From assembly GCA_016859345.1 (NCBI GenBank), contig CM029121.1, positions 4,321,529-4,385,528 on the forward strand: a DNA stretch of 64,000 nucleotides, read 5' to 3'. The position numbers and the translations under genes are program-made. Below, one piece after another: positions 48,846 to 62,800 of the stretch. The notes below the pieces were generated by a model. The model worked only from the letters and a program-made list of their open reading frames with translations, was not told the origin of the DNA and did no database searches. The DNA is from Istiophorus platypterus (lineage: Eukaryota; Chordata; Actinopteri; Istiophoriformes; Istiophoridae). How positions within the stretch are numbered: the stretch's first letter is position 1; every line of letters starts with the position of its first letter.

Positions 48846-51523
48846 CTAATGGAACAAATTAAAGACAGCAGCATCTCAACAGCGGCCTCATATAACCGCT
48901 TTAATAATAATGACAATCTAACAGATAATGACCACCAACCTGGCTGTTCTTCCAGTGTGGCATCTCTACCTTGTTTACCACGTCTCCTCCTCTTTCCTCC
49001 ACCTCCTCCACCTCCTCCTCTCTGGTCCCTTGTCTTTGTCCGGCACTTCCTAATCTTGCATTTCTTCCTCTGGATGGTCTCGGGACAAGGGTTTCCACCG
49101 AACTGCGGCTCCAGTTTGACCATACGGGTTCGAATGGTGTGTCCTTTACCGCAGGACTTGTTGCACTCTGACCACTCTGACCACTCTGAGACCATGCAGT
49201 CAACAGCTGAATGGAGGGACCAGAGGAAGAATGGAAGGATCAGTAAAGAACAATGGATTAAAACAGGGGAAGAGCATATATCTCTAATTATCAGATAAAC
49301 ATGATGTTTATTACATGTATCAGTCCGTTTTCGACTATTTTTGACTTTTCTTTGGCCCTTCACTCTAGGTGGCGAAACATTTGACAGAAAACTCCGATGA
49401 ACTTTTGTGAGATTGAAATCTTGGAGCGCAAAAGAAGCAAGTGAACAATGACATACATCGATTATTACGATGCATCATCATCACACAAGTCATCATTTCT
49501 TCTGCACAATGTACAATGAAGTTCAAGTGATATGAGTGCAACAAAACAGAAAGTTTGAGGGTTTTAGATATATTTTTTAAAGTAACCTCTCCATTTATTT
49601 ATTTATTTTTTTATCTGTGATTAATTTAGAATTCTCAGTATCAGACATGCTTTCAATCCTTTGTTCCCCTCAACAGGGAAAGAGAAGAGGGCTTAAAAAT
49701 TACTGAAATGCTTATTGGTATGGAGAATAAATCTTGTTCTTTAGCAATGGCAAAAGGACATATGATTTTGAGGTGGTAAGTGAGGGGGCGCTACAGTTTT
49801 TAGTACTGGAGATTATCACATTGACACCGAGATTAAGAGAGGTCTGTTGTGTAGTCATGAGAAAATTTCTTTATTTTTATCTATCTAGAATTATTTTCAC
49901 ATATTTTTCGAAGTTCTGGCCACCATACATATTAATCATAACAGTAATTCTCTGTCCAATATAATCAAGCAGCAAGAATGTCTAACAGTGTTTGCTAGAG
50001 ATTAGATAGGATTATATTATAGTAGATTTCATCAGATAACTCTTTTAATTCCCAGATCGGAAATCAGCGTGGTCACTTAAGTCAAACAGGTAACAGCAGA
50101 CAACATATGAGGGGATATTGCCACAACACACAAACTATCACATATTCTAGGAGAACATTGGTGTGGACACTGCGTAGCCAATAAATAAAAAAACAATACA
50201 ATACATCATTCAATGTATTTTTTTAAAAAGCGGATCATAAGTCATTCCCCTGAAATGAACAGGCAATAAATATAAAATAAGACCTTAAAAATCAAACACT
50301 GCACAAACATACATATGAACAAAACCTTAGAAATTATGTGAAGAATAGAAACCATATCTCAGGAAACAAGCAAGTATCAGAGCAGTTAGGGTGACATGTG
50401 CAGTCAGATGAATGGACAAGGTGTAAGTTTAAGTTTGTGAAAAGAAGATGAAATTAAAATCATGTGAATAAACCGAACATGCCAATTTCTGTCATAATGA
50501 ATATTCGATATAGAGACTACAGTTTTTCAAAAAAGGAAGTACCTCTGAAAAAAATAAACTGATATTTCTCACAATTTAAATCATAATTTTACTTTTGTTA
50601 AGAGGATTATATAATATGATAAAATGTGAAAAAATCAAGAGTAAATCATTGCACAATAATAGGCTTGTATTGGTTATAGTCCACTCTCATTTAAAAAAGC
50701 TATATCAGGGACTGGCTGATCATCTGACCAATTACTTGCTTCTTACTGACCTTTACATGCCCTACTTCACTCCAGTAAAGTGTCATCACAAACTGAGATA
50801 TCAAGAAAAGTTTTTGAGAAAAATATTACTGAATGACCTAGAAAACTAACTTCAGATCCAAGCAGTAAAAATCAGAATTTGTCTTTAAAAGAGTGGACAG
50901 AAAGTTAGAAAATGAAAAGCAGCAGTTTTGTACTTCAATAACTTACGGCACTCAGGGAGCATGCATTTCTCTGTCTGCTCCAGCTCCTCCGTGCACTCTG
51001 CAGGATCAGACTTCAGCATCCTCTGACGTGTTCGCACGCCACGCCCACATGTCACACTACATTCACTCCACTCCAACCAGGGAGACAGCATGCATGGGAT
51101 GGTATCTGCAGACACCCACAAGTACAGATTACAGAGATGCAAAAAATAGATAATACAAATTAAAATGAATAAATACATGATTTTTAACTCACGGCATTCC
51201 ATCATCATGCATTTCTCCACCTCCGCCACCTCGGTTTTACACATTGATCCATCTATAGGGGGCATCTTCACCATGCGCTCGCGTCTTCTCATGCCTATCC
51301 CACAGGTGACACTGCAGGAGTCCCACTCCCCCCACTCAGTCACCACACAGCTGCTGGGTGCTGAGGGAACATTAGTAGGTAACGTAAGGCAAAGTTCCAC
51401 AACAAAGGGATTCCATTTACATTTGCCTGCCAACTTCAAACTAATTGCTTGATTTTTGGGAAATTATTAACAATATTATTGTTCCTCTTTGAAATTTTTT
51501 TCTTTTATACCGCTGTCTGGAAA

Positions 51524-51581
<58 letters not shown>

Positions 51582-53749
51582 CAGACCAAAAAAAGAACTG
51601 CTGATTTGGCAAGTTTTGCCTAGTTTCTACATAGTAAGAGCATTTGCAACATCATTATGATAACATGCTCACTATGAGAATGGTAACATGCTGATACTAA
51701 GCAGGTGCAAAGTTTTGCACATTAACCATCTTAGTTTAGCATGTTAGCATGCTAATATTTGACTATTAACGCAAAGTACAGCTCAGGCTGGTGTGAATGT
51801 CTTTCGTTTTGCAGGTATTTGGTCATAAACCAAAGTATTGGATAACATGAAATTTTGACTTAGTTTAGTTAGTGCTGCCACATGACGTCAGGGGATGACA
51901 ACTTATTTGCAGATCTAGTTAAAAGGGCGATCAAGGCAATAAATGATAGGTCAGGGGATCACCAAAGTCAGCAGGATTGACCGTCTTGAAGCCTCTGTAA
52001 AATTTCAAAAACTACAGCACAAAATTTGATGGCACTCAAAATATTTGTTGCAATATATCAGTCTGGACTAAATTGGTGGACTGACAGACTGAACTGACAG
52101 GCTGTCACAGCCATCCCCACAACAATGTGCCATTAAGGCAAAGGCCTGCCTAATATTACCTGCAATAATAGGCACAATGCATCTAAAATAGTCTAGTGGA
52201 AATACTTTGATGATAATGATGGCCAGCTGAAAGGACAGGGATTGTTGGCTGTTCCTTTTCTGTTTTAAACTCAGGTGACTCTGGTGTAAGGTTACTGTGC
52301 AAAGGCAGAGTCTCCAGTGGGATTAAGATATGCAGACAGTATATCTGCCATTACAGAGCTGTTCAGATCAATCTCTCTAGAACTGCCCTTTGATGTTCTA
52401 TTTTGCTTTTTCTTTTGTAGTTATATCTAGAGTTTAAACCCTGGAGGGGCAGAACCTTGTTGTTGTTGTGTTGGGTTATGACTTCTGTTAAGGAGGTTAT
52501 GTTTTACATTGTGCTTGTCTGTTGGTTTGTTTGTTTATTTGTCAGCAGGATTATGCAAAAATTACTGAAGTGATTTACACCAAACTTGATGGAGAAAGGG
52601 AGCATGGGCCAATGAGGAACATAATACATTTTTGTTCAGATCCATTTAAAAAAAGGATCGATCAAGAGATTTTTTTATTATTGTCTTAACTTTGCGAGTT
52701 AGGGTATTGTTCCACATATTCGTCATTGGTGGTCTTTGTGGAGTTATGCACTCTCTTGAGTGCCATTCTAGTTATTATCATTTTATTATTATTATTTTTA
52801 TCTTATTAATATTTTTTTAATATGTTTTTTAAGCCTAATCAAATGAAACAGCACTGGCCTGGAATTAGCTAGAAATGTGAAAATTGGCCAAATAACTTAA
52901 TGTTCTGCAAGTACTTCCCAAGAAATATTAGCCCTGCTATAATGGACACACAATACCAGCTCAATATGCTCTACAAAAAAGCTTCTCGTGGACCATAAAG
53001 TGTGCCATGATGAGGTTTCTGCCATTTTGAAGTTTTTGAGAAACGCATTTTATATTCTTCTAAACTGTCTGATGGCTACCAAATTATTTGTAAATCATTA
53101 TTAGACCAAGCTTGGCAAAATTTGCATATAGCTTTCTGATACCTAATTTGGCTTTTGTGATATTGACCAATAAACTTCACAATGGGCCTGGCCATAACAT
53201 ATTAACATTTTGTCCAATACTCACAAATCTGGGTACATATCATCCGGAACAGACCTACTGAAGTATTTTGAAGTATTATCCAAATCTGAAGTGCCATACT
53301 GATTGGTGGAATGGGTGTAGCCTAACATATATTGTCCTAACATGTATTTTGTCATAACTCAAGATGCCTTTGAGTGGTCCTGATTTAACTGGAGAGACAT
53401 CCTGTGCTCTCTCCTCAACATACAGAGTCCAAAAGTCTTTCCTGTTCATGTGATCCATGTGAATTATTCTTTATTTTATGTCCATATATTACCCCTCTTT
53501 TTTGTTTTTATTGCGAAGCAATTAGTAACATTTTGCTTACTTTGTTGTTTACATTAATGCTTTAATGCATTTTATATCAATACACTACATGGACTTATAG
53601 TGAGAAAAAAATGGGAAAATACTGTTTGAATTCTAGTCTTAATAAAATAGGAATTTTACTATCATAAAAATAGCATACTAGGCATACATATCATTTATGA
53701 TAATAAACTACAGTATACATATATATATATATATATAAATATATATATT

Positions 53750-53829
<80 letters not shown>

Positions 53830-56800
53830 AATATAGTTTTAATTTTTCCAATCTAACACATGGTGATGTGAAGTTCTTTGAATAGCTTCCTGACTAAAAG
53901 GCTCCTGATAAAGAAAATTCCCTTCACTCCATACACCTGTAGAAGTAAACATAACTCACATACACAAGTAAAACTTATTCGATGAGTCTGTTGAAACATT
54001 GTACTGTATGTAACAGCTGAATCAAATTAAAAGCACTATTGATTTGGCCACACCACTGGGAAAATTTAGGTAACTTACAAAGCTGTAGATTCTTGTGGGT
54101 GTGTCTTTAATTCGTTGACTTTTTAATTTTAATGTCTTCACAGTAAAACACACTCATTCAAACATACTACATTACTACACAAAACACACTACAGCATTAA
54201 CAAGGACTCACAGCATTCATCGTTGACAACACACTTCTCTGTCTCCTCGGTGTGGAGCTGGCAGAGTGACCCGTCCTCAGGATACTGTTTGACATATCGC
54301 TCTCTGGACCTCATCCCCATCCCACAAGATACGCTGCAGGCCGACCAGCTGATCCACTCCGACATCATGCATGTTGAAGGTTCTGTCCACCAGGAGAGGA
54401 AAAAAGAACAAGCAACAGACATTAGTAGGAGAATATCTTGATATTAATTTGACATTTTCATTTCTCTTTGACAAGTTGTTTATAGGAAAACTTTGTGTTT
54501 GTACTTGAGCTGTTTTAAAGGGGATTTTTTGTCAGAAAGTAGATCTGCTGCTAGAGTTGACCATTTATTTTAATGAGTCATATTAAGAATCTTATTTTTG
54601 TCAAATAATGTTCGCTGCTACTGCAAAAAGTTCTTTTTAAGATGCACTATGAAATAAAACAACACACCAGGACTCTATGTGTCCCAGTGCCCCAAACAGA
54701 CGTCAGTAATGACATATATAAATAAAGACAGTCAATTTGTTTAGTTTCAGAAGGGCAACATGTATTGAGACACAAAGTGTAGAGAAATAAAGAGTCAAGT
54801 TGAGATCAGGTCAGATTCAGCTACAGAAAAGCATCCTAGAGCAGACAAAGGTTCAGAATTTGCCTGACAATGTAAAAGAATGAAAAGCGCAAGTTTAAAG
54901 GGTCTGAAAACTGTAATTTCATCATTGCTAAACTCAGGTTTGACAGACATCAAAATCATTACATAGCACTTTAGGGGTGGAATCTGTTCCCTGTTCCCCA
55001 TACATTGATTCATTTGTGGTAGCCTCCTACAATCTCGACACTGTCTGCCACATATTAACCTTTTTTTTTTTATATTTCAAATAAATGAAAACTCATTTCA
55101 TTGTTGAACCGTGTCCCACTTTTTCTCTCTCTCTCTCTCACAAATACATTGTCAATGGACCTGTCTACGAATAGCTCCTCCTCTCTGTGCACACCCTGAA
55201 TAAAAACATGATCACTTACCGAGCACTTTATTAGGAATTAGAACTGATATCGGTTAGGGTCTACCTTTGCTCTTAAAGCAGCCTCAATTCTTTGTGGCAT
55301 TACTTACACAAGATGTTGCAAACATTCCTTCTAGATTCTGGTCTATATGGCATCACATAATTTCAGCAAATTTGTCGGCTGCATATTCATGCTTTAAATC
55401 TCTGGTTTTAGCGCATCCCAAAGGTGCTCTATTGGAGAGTCAACTATATATTTCCAGTCTTCAGCTGTCCAGTTTTGGTGAGCCTCTGCCCACTGCAGCT
55501 GCAGATTTGTATTTTGGCTGCCAGGAGTGAAAGCCGATGCAATTCTTTGCTGTTATAGCCACAATTTGCTTTTCTGCTAATCACTGTTGTAAAGAGTGGT
55601 TGCCTGAGCTACTGTAGCCTTTCTGTCAGCTCCAATCGGTCTGGTCATTCTCCTCTGACCTCTCTCATCAACAAAGTGTTTCCATCTGCAGATCTGCTGC
55701 TCACTGAATTTTTTTTGTTTTTCTTTATCATTCTCAACCTCTAGAGATTTTTTGTGTGAAATTCCCAGGAGATCAGCAGTTTCAGAAATAATCAAAATAG
55801 CCAACAAAAACAATCACTTCACACACAAAGATCCCACTTTTCCCCACATTCTGTTATTTAATGTGAACTTTAACTGGAACTCCTGACCTGTATCTGCATG
55901 ATTCTATGCATTGCACTGCTGCCACGCGATTTGCTGATTGATAAGTACATGAATAAGCAGGTGTACAGGTGTTCCTAATAAAGAAGTGTAAGGAAGTGTG
56001 AAGTGTAGGAGGAAACTCATATTAGAGCCCTAAGCAGTCATTGAGGACTTGTGCCCCAAAAGACAAGCACATTTGAACCAGAGACCTTTAGATCTTTAGT
56101 CTAACGCTATTCCAGCTTCAGAGTCTTGGTGGAGAGCACTTCAGCAGACAGGATGCTTGACAAGAATATGTGAAGCCAAGTCCTCCAGTTACAAGACACT
56201 CTCCCCTCACACTAAACAATTGCTTGGATTTCAGCCTATTCAGTGAGCTCAAAGTGGAAGGTGCCATTTTCAAAGAGCTCTTCCCAGTTTCCTGAGGGAC
56301 AGGACTTACAAAGAGTCACTGTACCAGTCTAACTCTCCTTTCGTGCCATCTCCATCAAACACCTCATCTGAAATCTGATACCTTAGGGCATATGGTATAT
56401 TATAAATGAGAAAAAGGGATTCTGTCTTGAGGAGACAATTATATGGGAACAGACCTTGCAAAACAGATTTTTACTCAAAATGATGAATAACTTCAACCTA
56501 TCGTGTATTTTTCTTTGACTCGAAGCACTTGACTCTCTTACATTCCCTACCTTCAAACAAACTGAGACAGCCTTGCTTACTGGCTGTGGCCTAATAAAGT
56601 AGAACTAAGTGAATCATTAATAATAGACACAGGTGTCTCCAGCTTGGATAAGGTCCCCACAAAGGCAGAGTGTTTTCCAGGAAATTAAATCACCCTTGGC
56701 GTCAGCCCTTGCCAAGCCCCAGCATGAACCTCATAATTATCAATCTCCCACCACACACTAAGGGGTCGCTAAATGAAAACAAAGGAGAGGTGCTTGGGAA

Positions 56801-59800
56801 CAAAAACCTATCTGTGTGGCTGTCTGATAATCAATATGAGTAGCAGCAAATGGTATGAGTGTGCGTGTTTGCATGTGAAGCTCCTATAGCCTTGAACATC
56901 CAGAGCTTCACTTGTCAGATAAATCGTCAACATCCTTGGAAGAAGAGCAAGGACAGAAAAGACAGACGCTGAGTGTGCTGCTTCTCATTATCTGTTCCAA
57001 ACTGACAACTTCAGTGGATATTTGACAAAAAAAAAACACCTGGGGTTTTGTGCTTAGGTGTGTGTTTGTTGATGGGTTGTTAGTTGCAGAAAAATGGCAT
57101 TAATTTGACAACTTTGATGGAAATTTCAAAGAAAGTCTCCGGTTTCACAATAACAGAGAAATACAGATAATTGATGCCAATTTAATTAAAATACATCTGC
57201 TTTGACACTTGGATTATAGTATATTGTGAACGACCATTTGTTAAATATGTTTGTTTCTTTGCATCTACACTTTGTTTCTGAATGCTAATTAGGAATCTGA
57301 ACATACACAATCCTCCTTTTGTTCCTATTATCTTTAACACAACAATAAACGCATGGTGAGTTGATTTCTTTTCGTCAAAGATAAACACAATAAAATCCTG
57401 GTTTAAGATTCCTGAATGCAGGACGTTGTGCAGCATTAACAACTAATCCACATAATCTGTTATTTTTCAGTAAATTGATTGGCATATCCAATCACCAATG
57501 TTTACAATGTAATCATGGATTTATTCTATGTTGTGACATATTATGTTGATGTAACAATATCAACTTCAGATATGTATGGGCATCACTGTCTTTTGCCAGC
57601 ATCTGCTTTCACAATCAGCTCCTGGCTACACATTCTAATTAGAGAGTTGCCACTTGTTTCCTGCTGTTCTACCTGTTTCTTTACACACACTGTAATCCTT
57701 CATAACAATAGGCCCAATGTCATCAAATGGCTGCACACTTGAATTTCCGAATAAAACTGTACCACTAGGCTGTGAAATACAAATGAAGCAGCAACCTTTT
57801 ATTTTCGCCACAGTTACCATCAGTTTGAGTCACTAATGAGTCTTTGTCAGCCTTGAATAAATACCTGAGCTTTAATCCTCTTAATTTTCTGAAGGTCCAC
57901 TGATCACCTCGACAGTTGGTAAGAAATGAATGGCCCAAACTCAAATCTACCAGATTAGTATATAAGAAAGTAAATCTTTTTTTTAATGCTTTTTGTGAAG
58001 TGATGGCACAGAATATCAAAATCACTTTAATAAAAGTCTCTCACTTTGCTAAACTTGAATAGAGAGCTATTGTAAAGTACCATTATACAGTAATGCATCT
58101 CCAAATTCATTGCAACATTCTTTACTGCTGTCTTTGAAACTACTATATATGCTATTCTCAACATGCTAAAACACACTCTCACAAACATGCATACTTGAAT
58201 ACTAGAATGTTAACATGGTAATGGCTAGCAGGTGTAATGTTTACCATGTTCACCATCTTAGTTTACATTAGTGTTGTAGGTATTTGGTCATATACCTAAG
58301 TACTGGATAAATTAAAACACAGTTCTTACAATTCGTCCTATGGAGAAAATAAACGTTTCAAGAATGCTTTTCTAATATATAATATATAATAAGTATTTCT
58401 GCTGCTGGTGGTCATTTTGGTAGCTGCTGGACTAATACATAAGATTTACTTTTAAGTCCAGGGTTTTTCAAGAGTGTTAATGCTCTTTAGTGAGATAAGG
58501 TTCTTTCAAGTTTCTGTAATGAGGGAAATATGGGATTATTTGCATTTGCACCTTGGTTGAGCTTTTACATAACCAAATAAATGTTATTTATCAAAAGAAA
58601 ACTGGCTCATGCTTGTGCTTGCGACACAATCTAGTGACTTTTAGAACAAAAAAATAAATAAATATGGCCAAAAAATCACAGCACAGCTGTTGTCTTTAAC
58701 TTATGTGTATGGTGATTTTGTAACGTGATGTAGTGTTTATAAAACAAGGATTTTATTGGAGCAGCAGCTTGGAAATGGTTTTGAAGTGACTGCTGGTTAG
58801 CATGAGTTTTAATGGGCCGTGTTTCAGTCACTTACTAGGTTTTGACCTAGGCTTGTTGGAATTAACATCACTACTCTTCATTGCAGTGTTGCCAGATTTG
58901 ACAGACAAAAATTAGTCCAACAGAGCCTAGAAGCTGCCCAACTATTATTAAGCTGCCTAATTTTTAATTTTCATTTAGGGGAGGGTTTTTCTTTTATCCA
59001 TCCCATCATGTAATGCTGCTATCGAGTCAGTGAGTTACTTTGTGGGCCAAAACTTGAGCCCTGTTTCTTCTCGTCAATATTTGTTTACATTTTGGGAAAT
59101 TAATACACTGAATTTGCTATTAATATCTCCTGTTTTCTATGTACTGCTGGATATTCTGACAACTAGGCCTATCAATTAGTTGCTATCATACTGCAAAAAG
59201 ATTCTGAGCAGATTTATGAAAGGATATATAGACAAATATTTGTGATAAATATCAGTGGTGTAACACTGAATTAAAAAATATATGTATCATGTCTGTGTGT
59301 TCAAAACTGACTGAAGTTTAAATCATACCTTAGTTGCCTCCATGAACTGTTGATCATGTCGAAAAGCAGGCCAAACTAGATAACTAACTAACCGTTTTTA
59401 GATCACGACGCACCTGGCCTTGTCATCTCATGCAATATTTTCAGCCTGGTGTCTCTCCCTCCAATCTACAACAAGTACTGCAACTGTCTCAAAATTAGAT
59501 GTATTTCTGTAGAGCTGTGGAGGAATAAACATTTTTCAAAAAGCTATTTTCTCATTTGGTTTCTCAGTGATGATGACTAAAGAGTGCTGTCTAATGCATT
59601 ACTCCAGTATCTCTGTTATGTGGTCAGCTGGGTTGTGGCCTCTTGATTGTAAAGGATATAGCACATGATTCACATAATGAGCTATGTGTGGAAGCATAAC
59701 AAATCTAGCCACTTTTTGGATAAACCTGGTGTATTTGTCAGACAACATTGCAGTTCAAAAGTTGGGATTTCAGCAGCACAGAGCAGCAGCTTGGAATTGG

Positions 59801-62800
59801 CTTGGAAGTGACTGCTGGTTAACCTGCTTTTCAGTCACTGTTTCATACTTGTTCTGTTGTCTGACAACAGAAACAGAAAAACATGTAAATGACAACAGCT
59901 TTAGTGGGAATTCTGCTGTGTCAAAATACTGTGTCTGTGAGCACAGAGAGTGAGACACACACGCAGGAAGGGTTGAATCCAGCTGACATTCTAATTAGCG
60001 TATTATATCATCTTCCCATCTATTGGGAACTTGTGGTCTTCTAGATTCCAACCTAATAAAAGATTAACTGTGTGTGTTTACCCTCCATACTGCATCCTGG
60101 GCCCATGCAGGGCTGGAAATCTTGAGTGTGGGGACATGGCACACTGAGATCAAGCTGGGCCTTCAGCATCCTCTGCCTCATCCTGCGGCCTTTTTCACAA
60201 GTAGCACTGCTACATGCTGACCAGGGAGACCAGCCTGAGTAGATACAAGTCTCCGGTGTGTCGTCTGAGAAAGACAGAAGGATGGTTATCACACTGTCAT
60301 GTCATATATTATAGACAGTTGTTCATTTTTCATCTCTAGAATAGCTGTGACAATGCATGTGCGCAGTTCCCATCAGCAGTAACCAGAGCAACGAAGGCCT
60401 CAGTACAGGCCTCCGAAATAAAACAAGCAGGGTGTCCAGCAGTGGAGGTAAACAGTCAGTGCCTATAGGTCTCCTTGTCATTTGGTGCCTCTAAGAAGGA
60501 AAAGGATTGAGATATACAGCATAAGTTAGTTAAGAATGTAAGTTTATGTTTGTGATTAGATACACAATGGGATCTTTACAAATATAGTGTATGCAGGTGT
60601 AGTAAGATGAAGAATAATCTTATTTAGACATCCGTCCAGTGTCATGTGAGCCTATGGACACCTGAGTCTATTTGGGTTTAAGCACACTCTGCCAAGAACA
60701 TCTGGCAAAAATGGGTAGTGTTACACTGGTTGAGTTGTTAACATTTTAACTGCTCCTCACTTTTCTCCACTGATGCATCAGGCTTTCAATAAATGCTGCT
60801 GCTTAAGACATCTGGAGATCTCCTGATCTACTCTCCAGGTTAATTACTGAGACAGGTTACAGTTACTGTCTCATGCTTAAAGTCAACTTATATTTCAGCA
60901 AGACCACATTCTTTCCTTAACTTGTAAGTCAAATTGAAACCAGATTTAGTCACATATTTCTTTTGACCATTTTCGGAGTAAAAATAAAGTCAATGTGGCT
61001 TTAAATGTATTGTTATTAGTTTTGTATTATTAAAAAAGGTAACCAGCTGGTGGGTGACACTGGACACAGAGTCTGGGAACCAGCCCAATATGAGATTTGT
61101 AGAAAAGTTTAAATGCTGTTTAATGTGCTGCTGCTGACCAGCTAATTAGCCATATATCTGACATAAATTAGAAGAGAACTTTTGCTCAGCGACGTTAATT
61201 TGGTGGAACGTGCAGCAGGTCGATGTGCAGGACAAGATGTGTGCTTATGTTGTTTGTAAGTTAGAAAAGATGCAGACCTTAGCTGGAGGCTATTATGGGT
61301 TGTTGCTCAGAGTCATGGGCTCTTGTGTAGTAGGCTGCTGTCTAGTTCAGTGTCACTTCTGCTATTTCCAATGACAGAACACTGACATTACTGCCTCAGG
61401 CCAGATTTTGTCTATGTAGACTGAACCTAACAATGCTCTGTTAAGTAATGCAAAACTGTAGTGATGCCTTCATGAAAGAAAAATATAAATTTCTCCCTCA
61501 CGGTTTCTGATTTTCATCTCGAAGGACAGTGGGCACATTCAGTAATGTAGCAGGCAAAAAGTAATCGACTTTTAGCTGAACATTAAATGAACAGTAAAGA
61601 CTTGATCTGGAACCAAAAGGCAGTTAGCTTAAAGACTCGAAACAGGCAAATGGCTAAACTGGTTCTGCCAAAAGGTAAAAAATATACACCTACCACCTCT
61701 AAAGGTCACTGATTAAGGTGCTGTATAATGTTCATCCATGCTGGTTACATGCAGTAACTATTTCTTGGTGCTCTTTGGTGATGTCTAGGCTACTTCTTAT
61801 CTCTTGTATCCTGTCTTTATGTTAAGCTAATTGCCTTGTGGCTCTAGTTACGTAAAGAAAAGGAAAACTATTCCTTTAACTAAGTGCTTTGATTTTCCTG
61901 AACATACCACAATAAGTACAACGACTATTAACTTCTATTAATGTGTTTATTTACTACATTAATTCAATTCAGTTTTATTTATATAGCACTTACTGCATTA
62001 CAGAATAAACCCTGTATAGTAAACAAACCAATTTCAGTGTGTGCAGTGTTCCTGAAACATTATAGTCCAGAGTGACAGACCGTGATGTATCACAGAATAT
62101 TAAGTATGTTTGATGAAGACAGGATTTGGTCCAGACACAGCGTTGTGTTGCTCTGCTGCAGTGGGGCACCCACATTCTCACAGCAGGGTGACAACAAGGC
62201 TCTGCCAGATGTGTAATCTGACTATCTGACCTCCCATCTCTGGGAGCGATCTCTTAAACCGGCTGTGCCTTTAATTAGCTAAATGTGTGTCCTTGAACAT
62301 TATAGGACACCGAATTCCTACACTCTCTCCAGTCTCTAAGCTAAATGAGTCAACAGAAGAACTGGGCAAGTTCAAAGAATATAGAGAGATGCAATATGAG
62401 GTAAGGACAGTGATTGAATTAGTTAAATACTCCATTAAGCTCTTTAAATTAATCCATTGGATTCTGTTGCATTCTTTGCCTGAAGGACTGTGATCAGGAA
62501 AGGACGATGTGGTAGTGCATATACTGTACCTCCCTCCTTCTCCTCCTGTCCAATATCAGCTACGATGTCATCTATGGTGTCTGGGACAACATTACATTGT
62601 TCTCCCTGGGCACATAAGGAAATTTGGGGTCACACACTAATATTCACTAACACACACACAAAAAATATATCTCTTTGAAAGTGAAACTTCATTTTTGACC
62701 TAGAAAATAGTACTTTGTCCTAAAAAACAACCCAAACTAAAAATTCCAAAAATAATCTCAAGGTCAAGTTAAAATTGATCATGGAGATGGCTCGGTTATC

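Larger units (their letters stand above)
51361..54211. other. spon1 intron, 2.9 kb, repeat-rich
   Basis: Between TSR3 and TSR2 exons. It holds a CA microsatellite (51528-51579), repeat family Z (51640-52125), another dispersed repeat (52477-52770), a probable further repeat (about 52830-53340) and a long TA/CA tract (53714-53836). No coding exon was seen. Confidence 0.65.
54383..60081. other. spon1 intron, 5.7 kb
   Basis: Between TSR2 and TSR1 exons. It contains a Tc1-like element (55217-55992) and a fragment of repeat family Z (about 58140-58440). The rest has no recognised gene or repeat. Open frames near 57182-58025 and 59684-59958 lack motifs. Confidence 0.6.
60265..62529. other. spon1 intron, 2.3 kb
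   Basis: It contains a diverged family-W repeat (about 61540-61870) and a short L2-like tail (61958-62010). No coding exon was seen. Confidence 0.6.

Noticed and set aside
48798..49298. Open frame of 166 codons on the + strand
   Set aside because: It lies antisense to the spon1 TSR5 and TSR6 exons; its proline run is the complement of the polyglycine codons.
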